Positions 8,115 through 18,600 of a stretch of DNA of 64,000 nt are shown piece after piece; within the stretch, counting starts at the first letter, position 1; each line of letters begins with the position of its first letter. This DNA comes from Arsukibacterium tuosuense (GTDB lineage: Bacteria > Pseudomonadota > Gammaproteobacteria > Enterobacterales > Alteromonadaceae). The position numbers were made by a program, and so were the translations under genes. The stretch is from assembly GCF_900215315.1 (NCBI RefSeq), contig NZ_OBEB01000008.1, positions 1 to 64,000 on the forward strand. The letters are read 5' to 3'. The notes under the pieces are model-generated. The model saw nothing but the letters and a program-made list of their open reading frames with translations, was not told the origin of the DNA and searched no databases.

Positions 8115-9259
8115 GTGTGATTAACAAAATGCTGCAGGACCTGGAGCAACGTCAGCAATCTCAGGCAACAACAAGCCACAGCCAACAGGTGCCTTTACCG
8201 CGCAGTAGCAGCAAAAAAGGGTATGTTTGGCTGGCCCTGCTGTTGACACTGGTCCTATGCAGTGTGTTCTGGTTTAGCAACGTTAGTAACTCTGGCAACG
8301 TTAGCAACAATAGTCAGCTGCAGACCGGGCCTGCCGTTGCTGGCAGCGACGCGGCCGCCAGTAAAACCGGGCAGCCGGCACCTGCAGCAGAGCAACGCCA
8401 ACAGAACGACAGCACTGGTGCAGAGCCTGTAGCAATTATGGCTGCATTGTCGGTTGAACCCGCTGCTGCGGTGACAGTAGCAGCTGCGGTCACCCGCACT
8501 GTGTCAGAGCCTGATATTACTGCTGAGCTGCCTGAACCGGTTATGTTAAAGCAGGTTCGGACGAAGCAGAATGTGGCATCGTCTGCGGGCACTGCCCCCA
8601 GGCAGCTAGCGGTTATTACTTCAGTGGAGCCAGAGTTACCCCCGGTTGCCAGGCCGCAGGCTAATGTGGATAAGCAGCCTCTGGACCCCGCAGCGCAGCA
8701 GCAGAATATGCAGTTACGGGCCAACGCCAGTGAAGCGGCAGGTGACACCAGCGGTGCTATCGTGATTTGGCAGCAAATTATTGCCCGGCAACCGGCCGAG
8801 GCCAATGGCTATCTTAACCTGGCCAGGTTATGGTTAAAGCAGCAGCAGGTAGTCAGTGCCAGTCAGGTTTTATTGCAGGCCCGGCAAAATGGCGTGCTAA
8901 GCGCTGAGATAAATATGCAGTTGGCGCAACTGGCAGTGCAGCAAGGCCAATGGCAACAAGCGCTGCAGTTTCTAGCTGATCAGTTTGAGCTGGCGGCAGA
9001 GCCAGAGTATTTTGGTTTTAAAGCCACCGTATTGCAGCAATTACAGCAACATGAGGATGCCCTTAACTGGTATCAGCGCTTGCAACAGCTGCAACCAGAG
9101 CAGGGCCGCTGGAGCCTTGGCGCGGCACTGGCCAGTGAACAGCTGGGGCAGCCCTTGCAAGCACACCAGTATTATCAGCATGCCTGGCAGCACCGCCAGG
9201 GACTGTCGGTCAGCAGTCACAATTTTATTCAACAACGACTAAAGGCAACAGAACCCTAG
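8111..9259 (+). CDS. mshN: MSHA biogenesis protein MshN (TPR)
   Basis: This 382-residue bitopic inner-membrane protein opens with MSVINKMLQDLEQR, shared by MshN and GspB/ExeB-type proteins, and has one membrane segment (about residues 38-57). An Ala/Pro/Ser-rich periplasmic linker (about 60-190) and C-terminal tetratricopeptide repeats (about 200-375) follow. It overlaps mshM by 4 bp, and the pair resembles the ExeA/ExeB pair of type II secretion. Its role would be scaffolding of secretin assembly. The linker is poorly conserved and a long antisense open frame over it is a shadow. Confidence 0.85.
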   Translation: MSVINKMLQDLEQRQQSQATTSHSQQVPLPRSSSKKGYVWLALLLTLVLCSVFWFSNVSNSGNVSNNSQLQTGPAVAGSDAAASKTGQPAPAAEQRQQNDSTGAEPVAIMAALSVEPAAAVTVAAAVTRTVSEPDITAELPEPVMLKQVRTKQNVASSAGTAPRQLAVITSVEPELPPVARPQANVDKQPLDPAAQQQNMQLRANASEAAGDTSGAIVIWQQIIARQPAEANGYLNLARLWLKQQQVVSASQVLLQARQNGVLSAEINMQLAQLAVQQGQWQQALQFLADQFELAAEPEYFGFKATVLQQLQQHEDALNWYQRLQQLQPEQGRWSLGAALASEQLGQPLQAHQYYQHAWQHRQGLSVSSHNFIQQRLKATEP

Positions 9260-9260
9260 T

Positions 9261-11018
9261 ATGCAAAAACCAAAGCTTAAGATGCGCCTGGGCGATTTGC
9301 TGGTGCATGAACACATTATTACTGAGGCCCAGCTCGAGCAAGCCCTTGCGCGCCAGAAAAGCAGTGGCCGTAAGTTAGGCGCAACCCTGATAGAAATGCA
9401 GTTTCTGTCAGAGCAGCAGTTACTGCAGTTTTTGGCCCAACAGTTACAGGTGCCATTTCTGGATATTGCCCAGCGAAAAATCGACCCGAAAGCAGCGCAA
9501 TTACTGGCGGAAGTGCATGCCCGGCGTTTCCGGGCCCTGGTCATTGAGGACATGGGTGACTCAGTACTGCTGGGAATGAATGATCCGGCCGATTTGGCGG
9601 TGCTGGATCAGATAGCCCCGCTACTGGCGCCACGTGAAATTAAAATTGCCGTGGTGCGGGAAAGCCAGCTGCTGGAAGCATTTGACTCGTTATACCGCCG
9701 TACCAAAGACATTGAAACTTTTGCTACCCAGCTTAAACAGGAGCACAGCGGTGACACGGAAGATGCCCTGCTGGCAGAAGAAAGCCGCGAAGAAACCGAT
9801 AACACCATTGCCAAACTGCTGCGCTCAATTTTTGAAGATGCGGTGCAGGTAAAAGCGTCTGATATTCACATCGAGCCGGATGAAAAAGTACTGCGGATCC
9901 GCCAGCGGGTAGATGGTATTTTGCAGGAGAGCACCTTAAACGAAGTCAGTATTGCGGCTGCATTGGTACTGCGCTTAAAGCTGATGGCCAGTCTCGACAT
10001 CTCAGAGAAACGGCTGCCACAGGATGGCCGGTTCCAGATTAATGTTAAGCAACATAAAATTGATATCCGGATGTCGACCATGCCGGTGCAATACGGCGAG
10101 TCGGTGGTAATGCGCTTGCTGGATCAGTCTGCCGGCTTGCTGAAAATGGAAGATACCGGTATTCCCGGCCCGATGCTGGCGCGGCTGCGCCGTATAGTGC
10201 AAAGCCCGCATGGCATGATATTAGTCACCGGGCCAACCGGCTCAGGTAAAACCACCACCCTGTATGGTCTGTTAAGTGAGCTTAATCAGGCGGGCAGTAA
10301 AATAATCACAGTAGAAGATCCGGTTGAATACCGTTTACCGCGGATTAATCAGGTGCAGGTTAACCATAAAATCGGCCTGACTTTCAGTAATGTACTGCGC
10401 ACAACGTTACGCCAGGACCCCGACATTATTATGGTCGGCGAGATGCGCGACCAGGAAACCGCTGAAATGGGGCTGCGCGGCGCACTAACCGGCCATTTAG
10501 TGTTATCAACTTTGCACACCAACGATGCAGTATCCAGTACCCTGCGTTTAATTGATATGGGGGCGGCACCTTATCTGGTCGCCAGTGCGTTGCGGGCAAT
10601 TATTGCCCAGCGGCTGGTGCGCCGGCTCTGCGATTATTGTAAAAAGCCCCATCAGCCAGATGAGCTGGAGCTGACCTGGCTGCGCCATCATAGAGCCAGT
10701 GAACAGGCCAGTTATTGGCAGGGCGCAGGCTGTCAGTCATGCCATCATACCGGCTATAAAGGCCGGCTTGGCGTGTTTGAACTGTTGGTGATCAATAAGC
10801 CACTGGCCGATGCGCTGCGCCGCTCTGACATTGAAGGTTTCAGTAATCTGGCCTATCACAGTGCTGACTTTGTCAGTTTAGGTAACATGGCGCTGGATTA
10901 TGCCCAGCAGGGTGTGACGACGCTGGAAGAAGTGATCAGGGTATCCGAATATCTGGAAACCGAACCCTTTACGCCAGATTTCAACGATAATGCGTCTGAC
11001 GCGGCAGAGGAAAACTAA
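9261..11018 (+). CDS. mshE: MSHA pilus extension ATPase MshE
   Basis: This 585-residue GspE/PilB-type hexameric ATPase powers pilus extension. The N-terminus carries two MshEN-type repeats (RLGDLLVHEHIITEAQLEQAL and its surroundings, about residues 10-140), the module shown in Vibrio MshE to bind c-di-GMP. The C-terminal ATPase has Walker A GPTGSGKTTTL (about 322-332), the Asp box, Walker B MVGEMRD and the His box, plus a tetracysteine zinc site (CDYC and CQSC, about 455-495). Pilus extension is therefore likely to respond to c-di-GMP in this organism. It lies between mshN and mshG with 1- and 3-bp gaps. Confidence 0.94.
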   Translation: MQKPKLKMRLGDLLVHEHIITEAQLEQALARQKSSGRKLGATLIEMQFLSEQQLLQFLAQQLQVPFLDIAQRKIDPKAAQLLAEVHARRFRALVIEDMGDSVLLGMNDPADLAVLDQIAPLLAPREIKIAVVRESQLLEAFDSLYRRTKDIETFATQLKQEHSGDTEDALLAEESREETDNTIAKLLRSIFEDAVQVKASDIHIEPDEKVLRIRQRVDGILQESTLNEVSIAAALVLRLKLMASLDISEKRLPQDGRFQINVKQHKIDIRMSTMPVQYGESVVMRLLDQSAGLLKMEDTGIPGPMLARLRRIVQSPHGMILVTGPTGSGKTTTLYGLLSELNQAGSKIITVEDPVEYRLPRINQVQVNHKIGLTFSNVLRTTLRQDPDIIMVGEMRDQETAEMGLRGALTGHLVLSTLHTNDAVSSTLRLIDMGAAPYLVASALRAIIAQRLVRRLCDYCKKPHQPDELELTWLRHHRASEQASYWQGAGCQSCHHTGYKGRLGVFELLVINKPLADALRRSDIEGFSNLAYHSADFVSLGNMALDYAQQGVTTLEEVIRVSEYLETEPFTPDFNDNASDAAEEN

Positions 11019-11021
11019 GTA

Positions 11022-12239
11022 ATGGCCAGCTTTCAGTACAAAGCACGTGACGCCAGCGGCAATGCCGTTACCGGCCAGCTGGAAGCGGGTAGTCAGGCGG
11101 CCGCTGCCGATATTCTGAAGCAGCGACGCTACATTCCGTTAAGTATTGACGCCATTACTGTTAGCAACAGCTCCGCCAGGTTTGAACTATGGCAGGCAAA
11201 GGTCAGCCTGACTGAACTGATTATTTTTTCCCGGCAGATGTATTCGCTGATGAAAGCTGGTATTCCCATTATCCGGGCGATTAAAAGCCTGGCAGAAAGT
11301 ACCGGCTCGCCGCGCTTACGCCAGGTAATGACTGACCTTGCCAGCGAGCTGGAAAACGGCCGCAGTTTATCGGTCGCCATGGCAAACCACCCAAAGGTAT
11401 TCAGTCGCTTAATCGTTAGTCTGGTGCATGTCGGTGAAAATACCGGCCGGCTGGATGAAGCCTTTTTACAGCTAACCTTTTATTTCGAGCAGGAGCTGGA
11501 AACCCGCAAGCAAATTAAGCAGGCTACCCGATATCCTATTTTCGTATTGTTTGCCTTAGTCGTGGCAATGGTGGTGCTGAATATTTTTGTTATTCCGCAA
11601 TTTGCCAATATGTTTGCCCGCTTTAATGCCGAGTTGCCCTGGTCAACCCAGCTGTTGCTGGCCAGCTCATCGTTCTTTATCAACTTCTGGCCTTTATTGT
11701 TGGTATTGTTGTTGGGGGCGGTTGTCGGCATCAGTTTCTATTTGCAAACGCCTGCCGGCAGGTTGCGCTGGGGACGCTGGAAACTTAAAGTGCCGATCAT
11801 TGGCAGTATTATTAACCGGGCGACGCTGGGCCGCTTTGCCCGCAGCTTCTCGATGATGCTAAAAGCCGGGGTGCCGATAACAACTGCGCTTAGCCTGGTT
11901 GCCGAAGCGGTCGATAACGACTATCTTGGAGATAAGATCCGGGAAATGCGGCGCAGTATTGAACGGGGCGAAAGCTTGCTGCGGGTAGCACAGCAAAGCG
12001 AGATGTTTACTGATCTGGTATTACAAATGGTATCAGTAGGGGAAGAAACCGGTCAGATGGATGAAATGCTGACTGAAGTAGCCGGCTTTTACGAACGCGA
12101 AGTCGCGTTTGATTTAAAAAGCCTGACGGCGAAAATAGAACCTGTGTTAATTGTTATCGTTGCAGCAATGGTGTTATTGCTGGCATTAGGGATTTTCACG
12201 CCAATGTGGGATATGCTAAATGCGTATAAAGGCGGTTAA
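11022..12239 (+). CDS. mshG: MSHA inner-membrane platform protein MshG (PilC/GspF-like)
   Basis: This 405-residue GspF/PilC-type platform protein has two copies of the T2SSF domain (about residues 68-190 and 270-395), each with the characteristic FSRQMYSLMKAGIPI or FARSFSMMLKAGVPI opening and a VGExTG motif. Three to four membrane helices are visible (about 168-190, 215-240, 370-395). It transmits MshE movement to pilin extraction. In Vibrio and Shewanella mshF follows mshG, but here a 74-bp gap and then a pilin gene follow. Confidence 0.93.
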   Translation: MASFQYKARDASGNAVTGQLEAGSQAAAADILKQRRYIPLSIDAITVSNSSARFELWQAKVSLTELIIFSRQMYSLMKAGIPIIRAIKSLAESTGSPRLRQVMTDLASELENGRSLSVAMANHPKVFSRLIVSLVHVGENTGRLDEAFLQLTFYFEQELETRKQIKQATRYPIFVLFALVVAMVVLNIFVIPQFANMFARFNAELPWSTQLLLASSSFFINFWPLLLVLLLGAVVGISFYLQTPAGRLRWGRWKLKVPIIGSIINRATLGRFARSFSMMLKAGVPITTALSLVAEAVDNDYLGDKIREMRRSIERGESLLRVAQQSEMFTDLVLQMVSVGEETGQMDEMLTEVAGFYEREVAFDLKSLTAKIEPVLIVIVAAMVLLLALGIFTPMWDMLNAYKGG

Positions 12240-12313
12240 TAGTTGACACAAATTAAGCTAATAACAATAAATAACGATATACTCAATATTACAAGTGTCC
12301 GGGAGAAACCAAT
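12240..12313 (+). promoter_or_regulatory. AT-rich leader of the pilin genes, possible internal promoter
   Basis: This is the only real gap in the MSHA series and is AT-rich. TTGACA lies at 12243-12248 and TATACT at 12278-12283. Their 29-bp separation is too wide for one sigma-70 promoter, so they may not act together. GGGAG before the ATG (12301-12305) is the ribosome binding site. Extra transcription of the abundant pilins from here would be expected biologically, but it is not proven by the sequence. Confidence 0.3.
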
Positions 12314-12847
12314 ATGAGACAACAGAACGGCTTTACCTTAATCGAATTAGTGATAGTAATTATTATTCTGGGTCTACTGGCAGCAGTGGCATTACCACGT
12401 TTTATAGACGTGACCGAAGAGGCAGAAAATGTTTCGATTGAAGCGGTAGCTGGCGGGTTTGCATCAGGTGTGGGTTTAACCAGAGCACAATGGGAAGTCT
12501 CAGGCCGTCCAGCCGGTAGTGTAAACTATGACGGCGTTACTGTGCTGGTAGGCACAAATGGCTATCCAACCGGTGGTGGCACAGCCACTGCTATGAATGA
12601 AACACAATGTTTAACTGTACTGGATAGTATTTTGCAAAGTCCACCTCGTGCTACTACTTCGACAACGGTAGCGGACATTGAAGAGGCTCGTTTATTTGTC
12701 CGGGCCAATACCACCCCAGCTAATCATGAATGCGAATATTATCAGACAGCGGGATTAACCGCAGCACCAACCGACTTTACTGGTAGTAACGGCTTTAGCT
12801 ATACACCTGCTACCGGTCGTGTTATTACATTTACCAATAAAAACTAG
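12314..12847 (+). CDS. mshB: MSHA minor pilin MshB
   Basis: This 177-residue type IV prepilin has a short leader cut after Gly8 (NGFTLIEL), Glu at mature position 5 and a hydrophobic N-terminal helix (VIVIIILGLLAAVALPRF). The downstream segment GGFASGVGLTRAQWEVSGRP is characteristic of MshB and not of MshA. A Cys pair (ETQC and NHEC) may form the D-region loop. It lies just before mshA, the usual order. Confidence 0.8.
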   Translation: MRQQNGFTLIELVIVIIILGLLAAVALPRFIDVTEEAENVSIEAVAGGFASGVGLTRAQWEVSGRPAGSVNYDGVTVLVGTNGYPTGGGTATAMNETQCLTVLDSILQSPPRATTSTTVADIEEARLFVRANTTPANHECEYYQTAGLTAAPTDFTGSNGFSYTPATGRVITFTNKN

Positions 12848-12861
12848 TTGAGGATCATTTA

Positions 12862-13359
12862 ATGAAACGTAGTCAAGCAGGTTTTACATTAATTGAATTA
12901 ATTATTGTAATCGTTATTTTGGGCATTCTGGCAGTTACCGCTGCGCCGAAGTTTTTAGATTTTGGTGGTGATGCCCGTCGTTCAACATTAACTGGTGTGA
13001 AAGGTGCGTTAGAATCTGCAGGCTCGTTAGTCTATGGTAAGGCAATTATCGCTGGCAAACATAATGAACCTACTGAGTCGTTGACGGATCCTGCCATTGA
13101 TATTGTTTATGGTTACCCTGCAGCGACTGATACTGCTATCAGAGCAGCTGCAGAACTGGCAGCTGACGAGTGGGATGTTGTTGTAAGTACAGATGATGAT
13201 GCTCCTGGTTTTGGTGCCGTGGGTACCAGTAGTGTTGTTATCTCTGCGGCAAACTCTACCCCTGGCACTACTGAAGCAACAGCATGCCATGCGGTTTATG
13301 AAGCATCAGCAGGTCCCGCAGTAAAACCTGTAATTACAGTGTACGGCGACGGCTGCTAA
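12862..13359 (+). CDS. mshA: MSHA major pilin MshA
   Basis: This 165-residue prepilin has the leader MKRSQAG, the cleavage site G/FTLIELIIV and a C-terminal disulfide loop between CHAVY and the terminal GDGC, the layout of the MSHA major subunit. The segment APKFLDFGGDARRSTLTGVKGAL matches MshA-type pilins. The leader is separated from mshB by 14 bp with a GAGGA-type ribosome binding site. Which of the two tandem pilins is most abundant cannot be read from sequence. The assignment follows gene order and the C-terminal loop. Confidence 0.8.
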   Translation: MKRSQAGFTLIELIIVIVILGILAVTAAPKFLDFGGDARRSTLTGVKGALESAGSLVYGKAIIAGKHNEPTESLTDPAIDIVYGYPAATDTAIRAAAELAADEWDVVVSTDDDAPGFGAVGTSSVVISAANSTPGTTEATACHAVYEASAGPAVKPVITVYGDGC

Positions 13360-13374
13360 TAGCAGTAAGCTGTA

Positions 13375-13848
13375 ATGAATAGCTCCCAGCGTCAGACAGG
13401 CTTTACCTTAGTAGAGCTTATTGTGGTGCTGGTTATCATAGGCGTGTTAGCAGTATCCTTGCTACCACGCTTTTTTTCTGGCAGCGGCACAAACGAATAC
13501 TTATACCGCGACCAGGCGTTTAGTCTGATCCAGCGCCAGCAAATGCAGGCTATGCAATGCACCAATTGCCCGCTGGCAGGTTTCAGGGTTGGCAGTTTCA
13601 GCATAAACCCTGCTGGCATTGATGATTGTGCCAACACCGCTATGGCACTATGTATCAGTGAACGTGACCGCAGCGGCATCCGGCTGCTGCCGGGCTCCTT
13701 TAATAACGACCTGTTTTTCAATAATCTGGGACAGCCGGTAAACGCAGCCGGGGTCCGCAGCTGCAACAGCAGCTGCCGGGTGAATGTGCTGGGTAGCGTT
13801 AACCTTGCTATCTGTATTGAGTATGAAGGGTATATTCGCCGATGTTAG
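13375..13848 (+). CDS. mshC: MSHA minor pilin MshC
   Basis: This 157-residue prepilin has the leader MNSSQRQTG and the processed motif G/FTLVELIVVLVIIGVLAV. It is Cys-rich (six cysteines, including CTNC and a C-terminal cluster), suggesting a disulfide-stabilised globular head. It lies between mshA and mshD and overlaps mshD by 7 bp. As a minor pilin it probably takes part in pilus initiation. Confidence 0.8.
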   Translation: MNSSQRQTGFTLVELIVVLVIIGVLAVSLLPRFFSGSGTNEYLYRDQAFSLIQRQQMQAMQCTNCPLAGFRVGSFSINPAGIDDCANTAMALCISERDRSGIRLLPGSFNNDLFFNNLGQPVNAAGVRSCNSSCRVNVLGSVNLAICIEYEGYIRRC

Positions 13849-14438
13849 CCTCATTGATGTTAACCTCAGCCGGATTAGTCCGCAGCCAACGGGGCGTCAG
13901 CCTGATAGAGCTGATTGTCGGCATTGTAGTGCTTGCGATTGCCCTTAGTCTGGTAACGGCCGTATTGGGGCCCTTATACATTAAAAGTACCGATCCCTGG
14001 CATCAGGTACGGGCCACTGAGCTGGGCCAGAGTATGCTTAATGATATTATGTCCCGCTCTTTTGACCAGCAAAGCCCGCGTAGCGGCAGCATGTTACGCT
14101 GTGGTGACAGCGGTGCACCGGCCTGCACGGTGCAAAACCCTGATGGCAGCTGGCCGGCTGACCCGGGGGAAAGTGCTGCTGATAACCGGCTGCGTTTTAA
14201 CGATGTCGACGATTTTCACAACTTTACCGCTAATGGCAGCGTGTTAACCAATATTCTGGCGGAAGATCTGGCCGATGTGTATCGTAATTATCAGCTGCGG
14301 GTCAGTGTCAGTTATGCGGCCGCTGCCGAAGTTGCTGGCATTAGTCTGGCGGCAGATCAGGTAAAACTGATTACCGTAACCGTACGTACTCCAACCGGCA
14401 GCGAATTACAGTTCAGCAGCTATAAGGGGAACTGGTGA
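13842..14438 (+). CDS. mshD: MSHA minor pilin MshD
   Basis: This 198-residue prepilin-like protein has a longer leader (about 17 residues) before G/VSLIELIVGIVVLAIALS. It resembles GspI/PilV-type minor pilins, with the downstream WHQVRATELGQSMLNDIMSRSF helix that is typical of MshD. It overlaps both neighbours, so it is translated as part of the minor pilin set mshC-mshD-mshO-mshP. Confidence 0.8.
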   Translation: MLASLMLTSAGLVRSQRGVSLIELIVGIVVLAIALSLVTAVLGPLYIKSTDPWHQVRATELGQSMLNDIMSRSFDQQSPRSGSMLRCGDSGAPACTVQNPDGSWPADPGESAADNRLRFNDVDDFHNFTANGSVLTNILAEDLADVYRNYQLRVSVSYAAAAEVAGISLAADQVKLITVTVRTPTGSELQFSSYKGNW

Positions 14439-15271
14439 TGTCGCTGACAATGCAATTAAAAGCCAGGCAACCGTTCTTAAAAAAACGGCATGGTTTTACC
14501 CTGATAGAACTCACCATCGTTATCATATTATTGTCAGTGCTGGCATTAGGGGTAAGCAGTTATATTGGCCTGGGTGCCAGTATGTACAGCGACGCCACCG
14601 AACGCGAGCAGGTACTAAATCAAAGCCGCTTTGTCGCCGAACGCTTGCAGCGCGAATTACGTAACGCGGCCCCGAACAGTATTCGGACCAACGATGCCGC
14701 CTTATTGCGCTGTATTGAATTCGCACCTATTGTCGCCAGTGGCGTGTATTTACAGGCCCCGGTGGCGCCTGCCGCCGGCACAGAGTTACGGCTGGCGATC
14801 CTAAACTGGCAGAGTGGTTATCTGAACCTGCCTTTTACTATTTACCCGCGCCAGCTTGCCGATATTTATGGCGCAAGTGGCAGCACCGTAACCCTTAGCG
14901 GTAACGAGCCGGACGATGGCGATGGCAATAGCGCTACCCGCACCGTGCAGCTTAGCAGTAGCCATAGTTTCCCACTAGACTCGCCCGAGAAAAGGTTTTA
15001 CCTGCTGGCCGCCAGCCCGGTAAGTTACTGTTTTAACGGGGTCGATGGCAGTATTCGCCGCTATAGCGATTACAGTTATAGTGCAGCCCAGCCATTACCA
15101 CCGACGGGGCTTGCTGCTTTAATGGCCAGCGACGTGCAGCGGGTCCGGTTTGCAGTAAACGACGCAGTGTTAACCCGTAACAGCGTGGTCAATTTGCTGT
15201 TGCAGTTTGGCCAGAGCCCGGCCAGTGACATGTTTTTTAACTATGAGGTGCATATTCCGAATGTCCCTTAA
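14438..15271 (+). CDS. mshO: MSHA minor pilin MshO (GspJ/PilW-like)
   Basis: This 277-residue prepilin-like protein has a long leader ending at HG/FTLIELTIVIILLSVLALGVS and a large C-terminal beta-rich domain, as in PilW/GspJ proteins. The conserved FVAERLQRELRNAAPNSIR helix of MshO is present. ATG at 14438 is preferred over GTG at 14435 because AAGGGGA (14424-14430) then has a 7-nt spacing. It overlaps mshP by 11 bp. Confidence 0.8.
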   Translation: MSLTMQLKARQPFLKKRHGFTLIELTIVIILLSVLALGVSSYIGLGASMYSDATEREQVLNQSRFVAERLQRELRNAAPNSIRTNDAALLRCIEFAPIVASGVYLQAPVAPAAGTELRLAILNWQSGYLNLPFTIYPRQLADIYGASGSTVTLSGNEPDDGDGNSATRTVQLSSSHSFPLDSPEKRFYLLAASPVSYCFNGVDGSIRRYSDYSYSAAQPLPPTGLAALMASDVQRVRFAVNDAVLTRNSVVNLLLQFGQSPASDMFFNYEVHIPNVP

Positions 15272-15677
15272 GCTGGCGCCAACCAAAATATCGCAACAAG
15301 GCAGCGCGCTGGTCGTGGCTGTGTTTATTATTGTGGTGATGCTGGCCATCGTGCTGGCCTTGTCTCGTATTTTGTTGAGCAGCAGCGACAGTGTGGTGTA
15401 TGAAGTGCAGGGTACCCGGGCCTTATTTGCGGCGCAAAGTGGTATGGAATTGGCGCTAACTGAATTATTTCCGCGCAGCGGCGTCGCTAATTGCAGTAAC
15501 TGGACCTTTAATTTTGCTGCGGCTGGCTTAACCAACTGTGAGGCGCAGGTGCAGTGCACTGCCCAGGCCGTTGCCAGTCCACAACTAAGCCAAATGTATT
15601 TGCTGCAAAGCACGGCCAGTTGTAATGCCAATGAATTTATAACCAGTCGCAGTATTGAGCTGGAGGTAAGGCAATGA
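15261..15677 (+). CDS. mshP: MSHA biogenesis protein MshP (PilX-like)
   Basis: This 138-residue PilX-type minor pilin has a hydrophobic N-terminal helix (SALVVAVFIIVVMLAIVLAL) without the classical Glu5, as in other MshP/PilX proteins. The motif LFAAQSGMELALTELFP and four or more cysteines follow. The reading frame is open further upstream, but ATG at 15261 with GAGGTG at 15245-15250 fits best. The longer version would put an unlikely 18-residue extension before the leader. It overlaps mshO and is overlapped by mshQ (4 bp). Confidence 0.75.
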   Translation: MSLKLAPTKISQQGSALVVAVFIIVVMLAIVLALSRILLSSSDSVVYEVQGTRALFAAQSGMELALTELFPRSGVANCSNWTFNFAAAGLTNCEAQVQCTAQAVASPQLSQMYLLQSTASCNANEFITSRSIELEVRQ

Positions 15678-18600
15678 GGTGGTTACTGGGCGGCATGTTA
15701 TTACTGTTAAGCACCCAGGTGCTGGCAATCAATTGTGAAGATATCTGGACCGAAGCGGTAAGAGAAAATAGTGCTGCCCCGGCAGCGATCAATTTGCCTG
15801 CTGCACTTAATCCTGTCTTTCCAGCTGAACTGGAACCAATAGATTATTATTATTCCGGTACTTTTTCGAGTGGGCCAAGTCGGGTCGCCAGTTCAGCTAA
15901 TGCAACGGCAAGACTTTTTATAGATGGGAGTCTGACAATCGAGTCGGGCTCCAGATTTAACAGCAGTAATCCGGCCGAAAACTTTGTGTTGGTTGTTACC
16001 GGTAATCTTGTGATCCGGGATGATGTTCGGATAAATGGTTTTATTCTCGCCGGTGGTGCTGTAACCATTGGTGCAGATACTGTTATTAACGGCGCAGTAA
16101 CCGCCAAAGGGGCGATAGCAAACTCGGGTACTGTAACCTACCGGCCAGATGCAATCAGTGAGTTGCAAGGCGGCGTATTGTGCGAAACGCCTTTGTTACT
16201 GCCGATAGCGGAGTATCGGTTCGATCAATATAACTGGGATGGCAGCATCGACGAAGTTGCCGACAGTATTGGCAGTAACAACGGACAGGCAATTAATACG
16301 GCAACCATTGGCGAAGGCCAGATTTGCCGCGCCAGTGACTTTAGCGGCAGCGGCTATATCAGTTTGAATGATTTATCGGTGCTGGGCGGCACCGCCTCGC
16401 TCAGCTTCTGGATAAACACCACTGCCAGCGGCAATAATGTCGGCTGGCAGGCGCCCGCGGTGGCTGGTGTTGAGCAAACCGGTGGTGCCAACGATATTTT
16501 CTGGGGCTGGCTGGATGCCAGTGGCCGGATTGGCCTGACCAAGGGCAATGACTTTGCTGCGACTAAGTCGACGGTAGCGATCAACAATGGTGAGTACCGG
16601 CATGTAGTGCTGACCCGCAATGCCAGTAGCGGCGCTTTTCAGATTTTTATTGATGGAGAACTGGATAACAGCGGAGCCCTTGCATCTCAACAGGGTGCAG
16701 TGACTACCCCTTTTAATGATCTGGGCCGGGTGTTACATACCAATGGTGTCGGGGTTAATTTTTTAACTGCCACTCTGGATGAAGTGCAGGTGTATGATAG
16801 GGTCCTGAATGCCAGCCAGGTGCAGCGGCTTTACCAGCAGCAAAATGAACAGCGCGACGCGGACGGCACGGTTCGGCTGTGTCCGGCTGAGCCGTTACAA
16901 TGCCTCGCCGACGACTTTGCCGACGATTTAGCCGACTGGGTGACGGCCAGCAGCCGGGGAACCTTTACCCCGAGTATCGTTGACGGCCGGCTGCGAATGA
17001 CTCAGGCCGTTACCAATCAGGCAACCTCTGCTACCTTTCAACGGCTATATCCGGCAGCCGATAATCTGGTAATCATTGAGTTTGATTATCGGGCTTATGG
17101 TGGCAGTGGGGCTGATGGTCTGGCAGTGGTGTTATCTGATGCCACGGTAACCCCACAGCCCGGTGCTTTTGGCGGCCCGCTGGGTTACGGTTTTAAACCT
17201 GGCATTCCTGGCTTTGCCGGGGGTTGGCTGGGTTTTGGTCTGGACGAGTTTGGCAATTTCTCCAACGAAGGTGGTGCTGCCAGCATCGGGCGGCGCCGGC
17301 AAAGCGTTGTGGTGCGGGGTTCCGGCGAGGGTACTTCGGGTTATCGTTACCTGCGGGGAACCTGTGACAATGGAACAATAAACCGGACCGGTGACTGTCT
17401 TAATCCACGTGTAGATGGCAATGCCGACAACCCACACCGCTATCGTTTTACGGTTGACTCAAGAATACCTGACACCACTATTGTCTCGGTTGAGCGGGAT
17501 CATGGTACTGGTTACATCACGCTTATCGAGCCATTCGATGCCCGCAGCCAGTTCGGGCAGGCAGCGGCACCGGAGAATTTCTTTTTATCATTAACCGGCT
17601 CGACGGGCGGTTCTACCAATATTCATGAACTCGATAACATTAATATTTGTGCCCTGCGATCATCACCGGTAGGCCAGCAAATTGACCATTTTGAATTTGA
17701 TCACAGTGGCCAGGCATTAACCTGCAAGCCAGAGACACTGACGGTGCGCGCTTGTGCCAATGCTGATTGCAGCCAGCTGGTCACCGATCCGGTAACCGCC
17801 ACCTTAAGCCCGGCTACGGTTGCCAGTGGTGGCTGGGTCGGGGGGAACGTTATTAACTTTGCCGGCGGCACTACTACTGTCGATTTAAGGCGTAATACTG
17901 CTGGTAATACCCTGGTCGGGGTAAGTGGTTCAGTGCCCGGCACCAGGCCGCTTAGCCAAACTTTATGCCGTTCCGGTGCCGGCCCCTTAACTACTGCTGC
18001 CTGTAATATCAGTTTTGCCAGTGCCGGCCTGGTATTTAGCGTGCCCGATGGTATTGCTAACCAGCCTGCTAATAACATTGTTGTCAGCGCTGTGCGGCAA
18101 AGCGACAGCAGTCAGCAATGTGTGCCTGCTTTTGCCGATGTCAGCCGTAGTGTCGGGTTCTGGAGTAGTTATATTGACCCCGGACCAACAGGGCGTCCGG
18201 TATCGTTACGTCTGCAGGTCAACGGCAGTAATATTGGGTTAACTGAGGGTAGCAGGACTCCTGTGGCGCTTAATTTTGACGAAAACGGCGAAGCAGTTAT
18301 CAGTGTTAATTATGCCGATGCCGGCCAGGTGCAGCTAAACGGCCGTTACAGTGGCACACCGGCCAATGACGATAGCGGGCTGATACTCAATGGTAGTGAT
18401 CAGTTTATTCGCCGCCCGGCAGGCTTGTGTATTATAAATGAAGGCCATTGTCTGGCTGCAGACTCCAGCTGCCCGGTATTTAAACGCGCCGCAGAGGCGT
18501 TCCCGCTGACTATCAGTGCCCATGCCTGGCAGGAAGGTAGTACTGATATCTGTGCTAACCCGGTTACTCCGAATTTTCAACAGGCTGATATTAGCCTGAG

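Noticed and set aside
8314-8805. Long minus-strand open frame inside mshN
   Set aside because: It is a shadow of the Ala/Thr/Val-rich linker of mshN. The plus strand carries the recognised protein.
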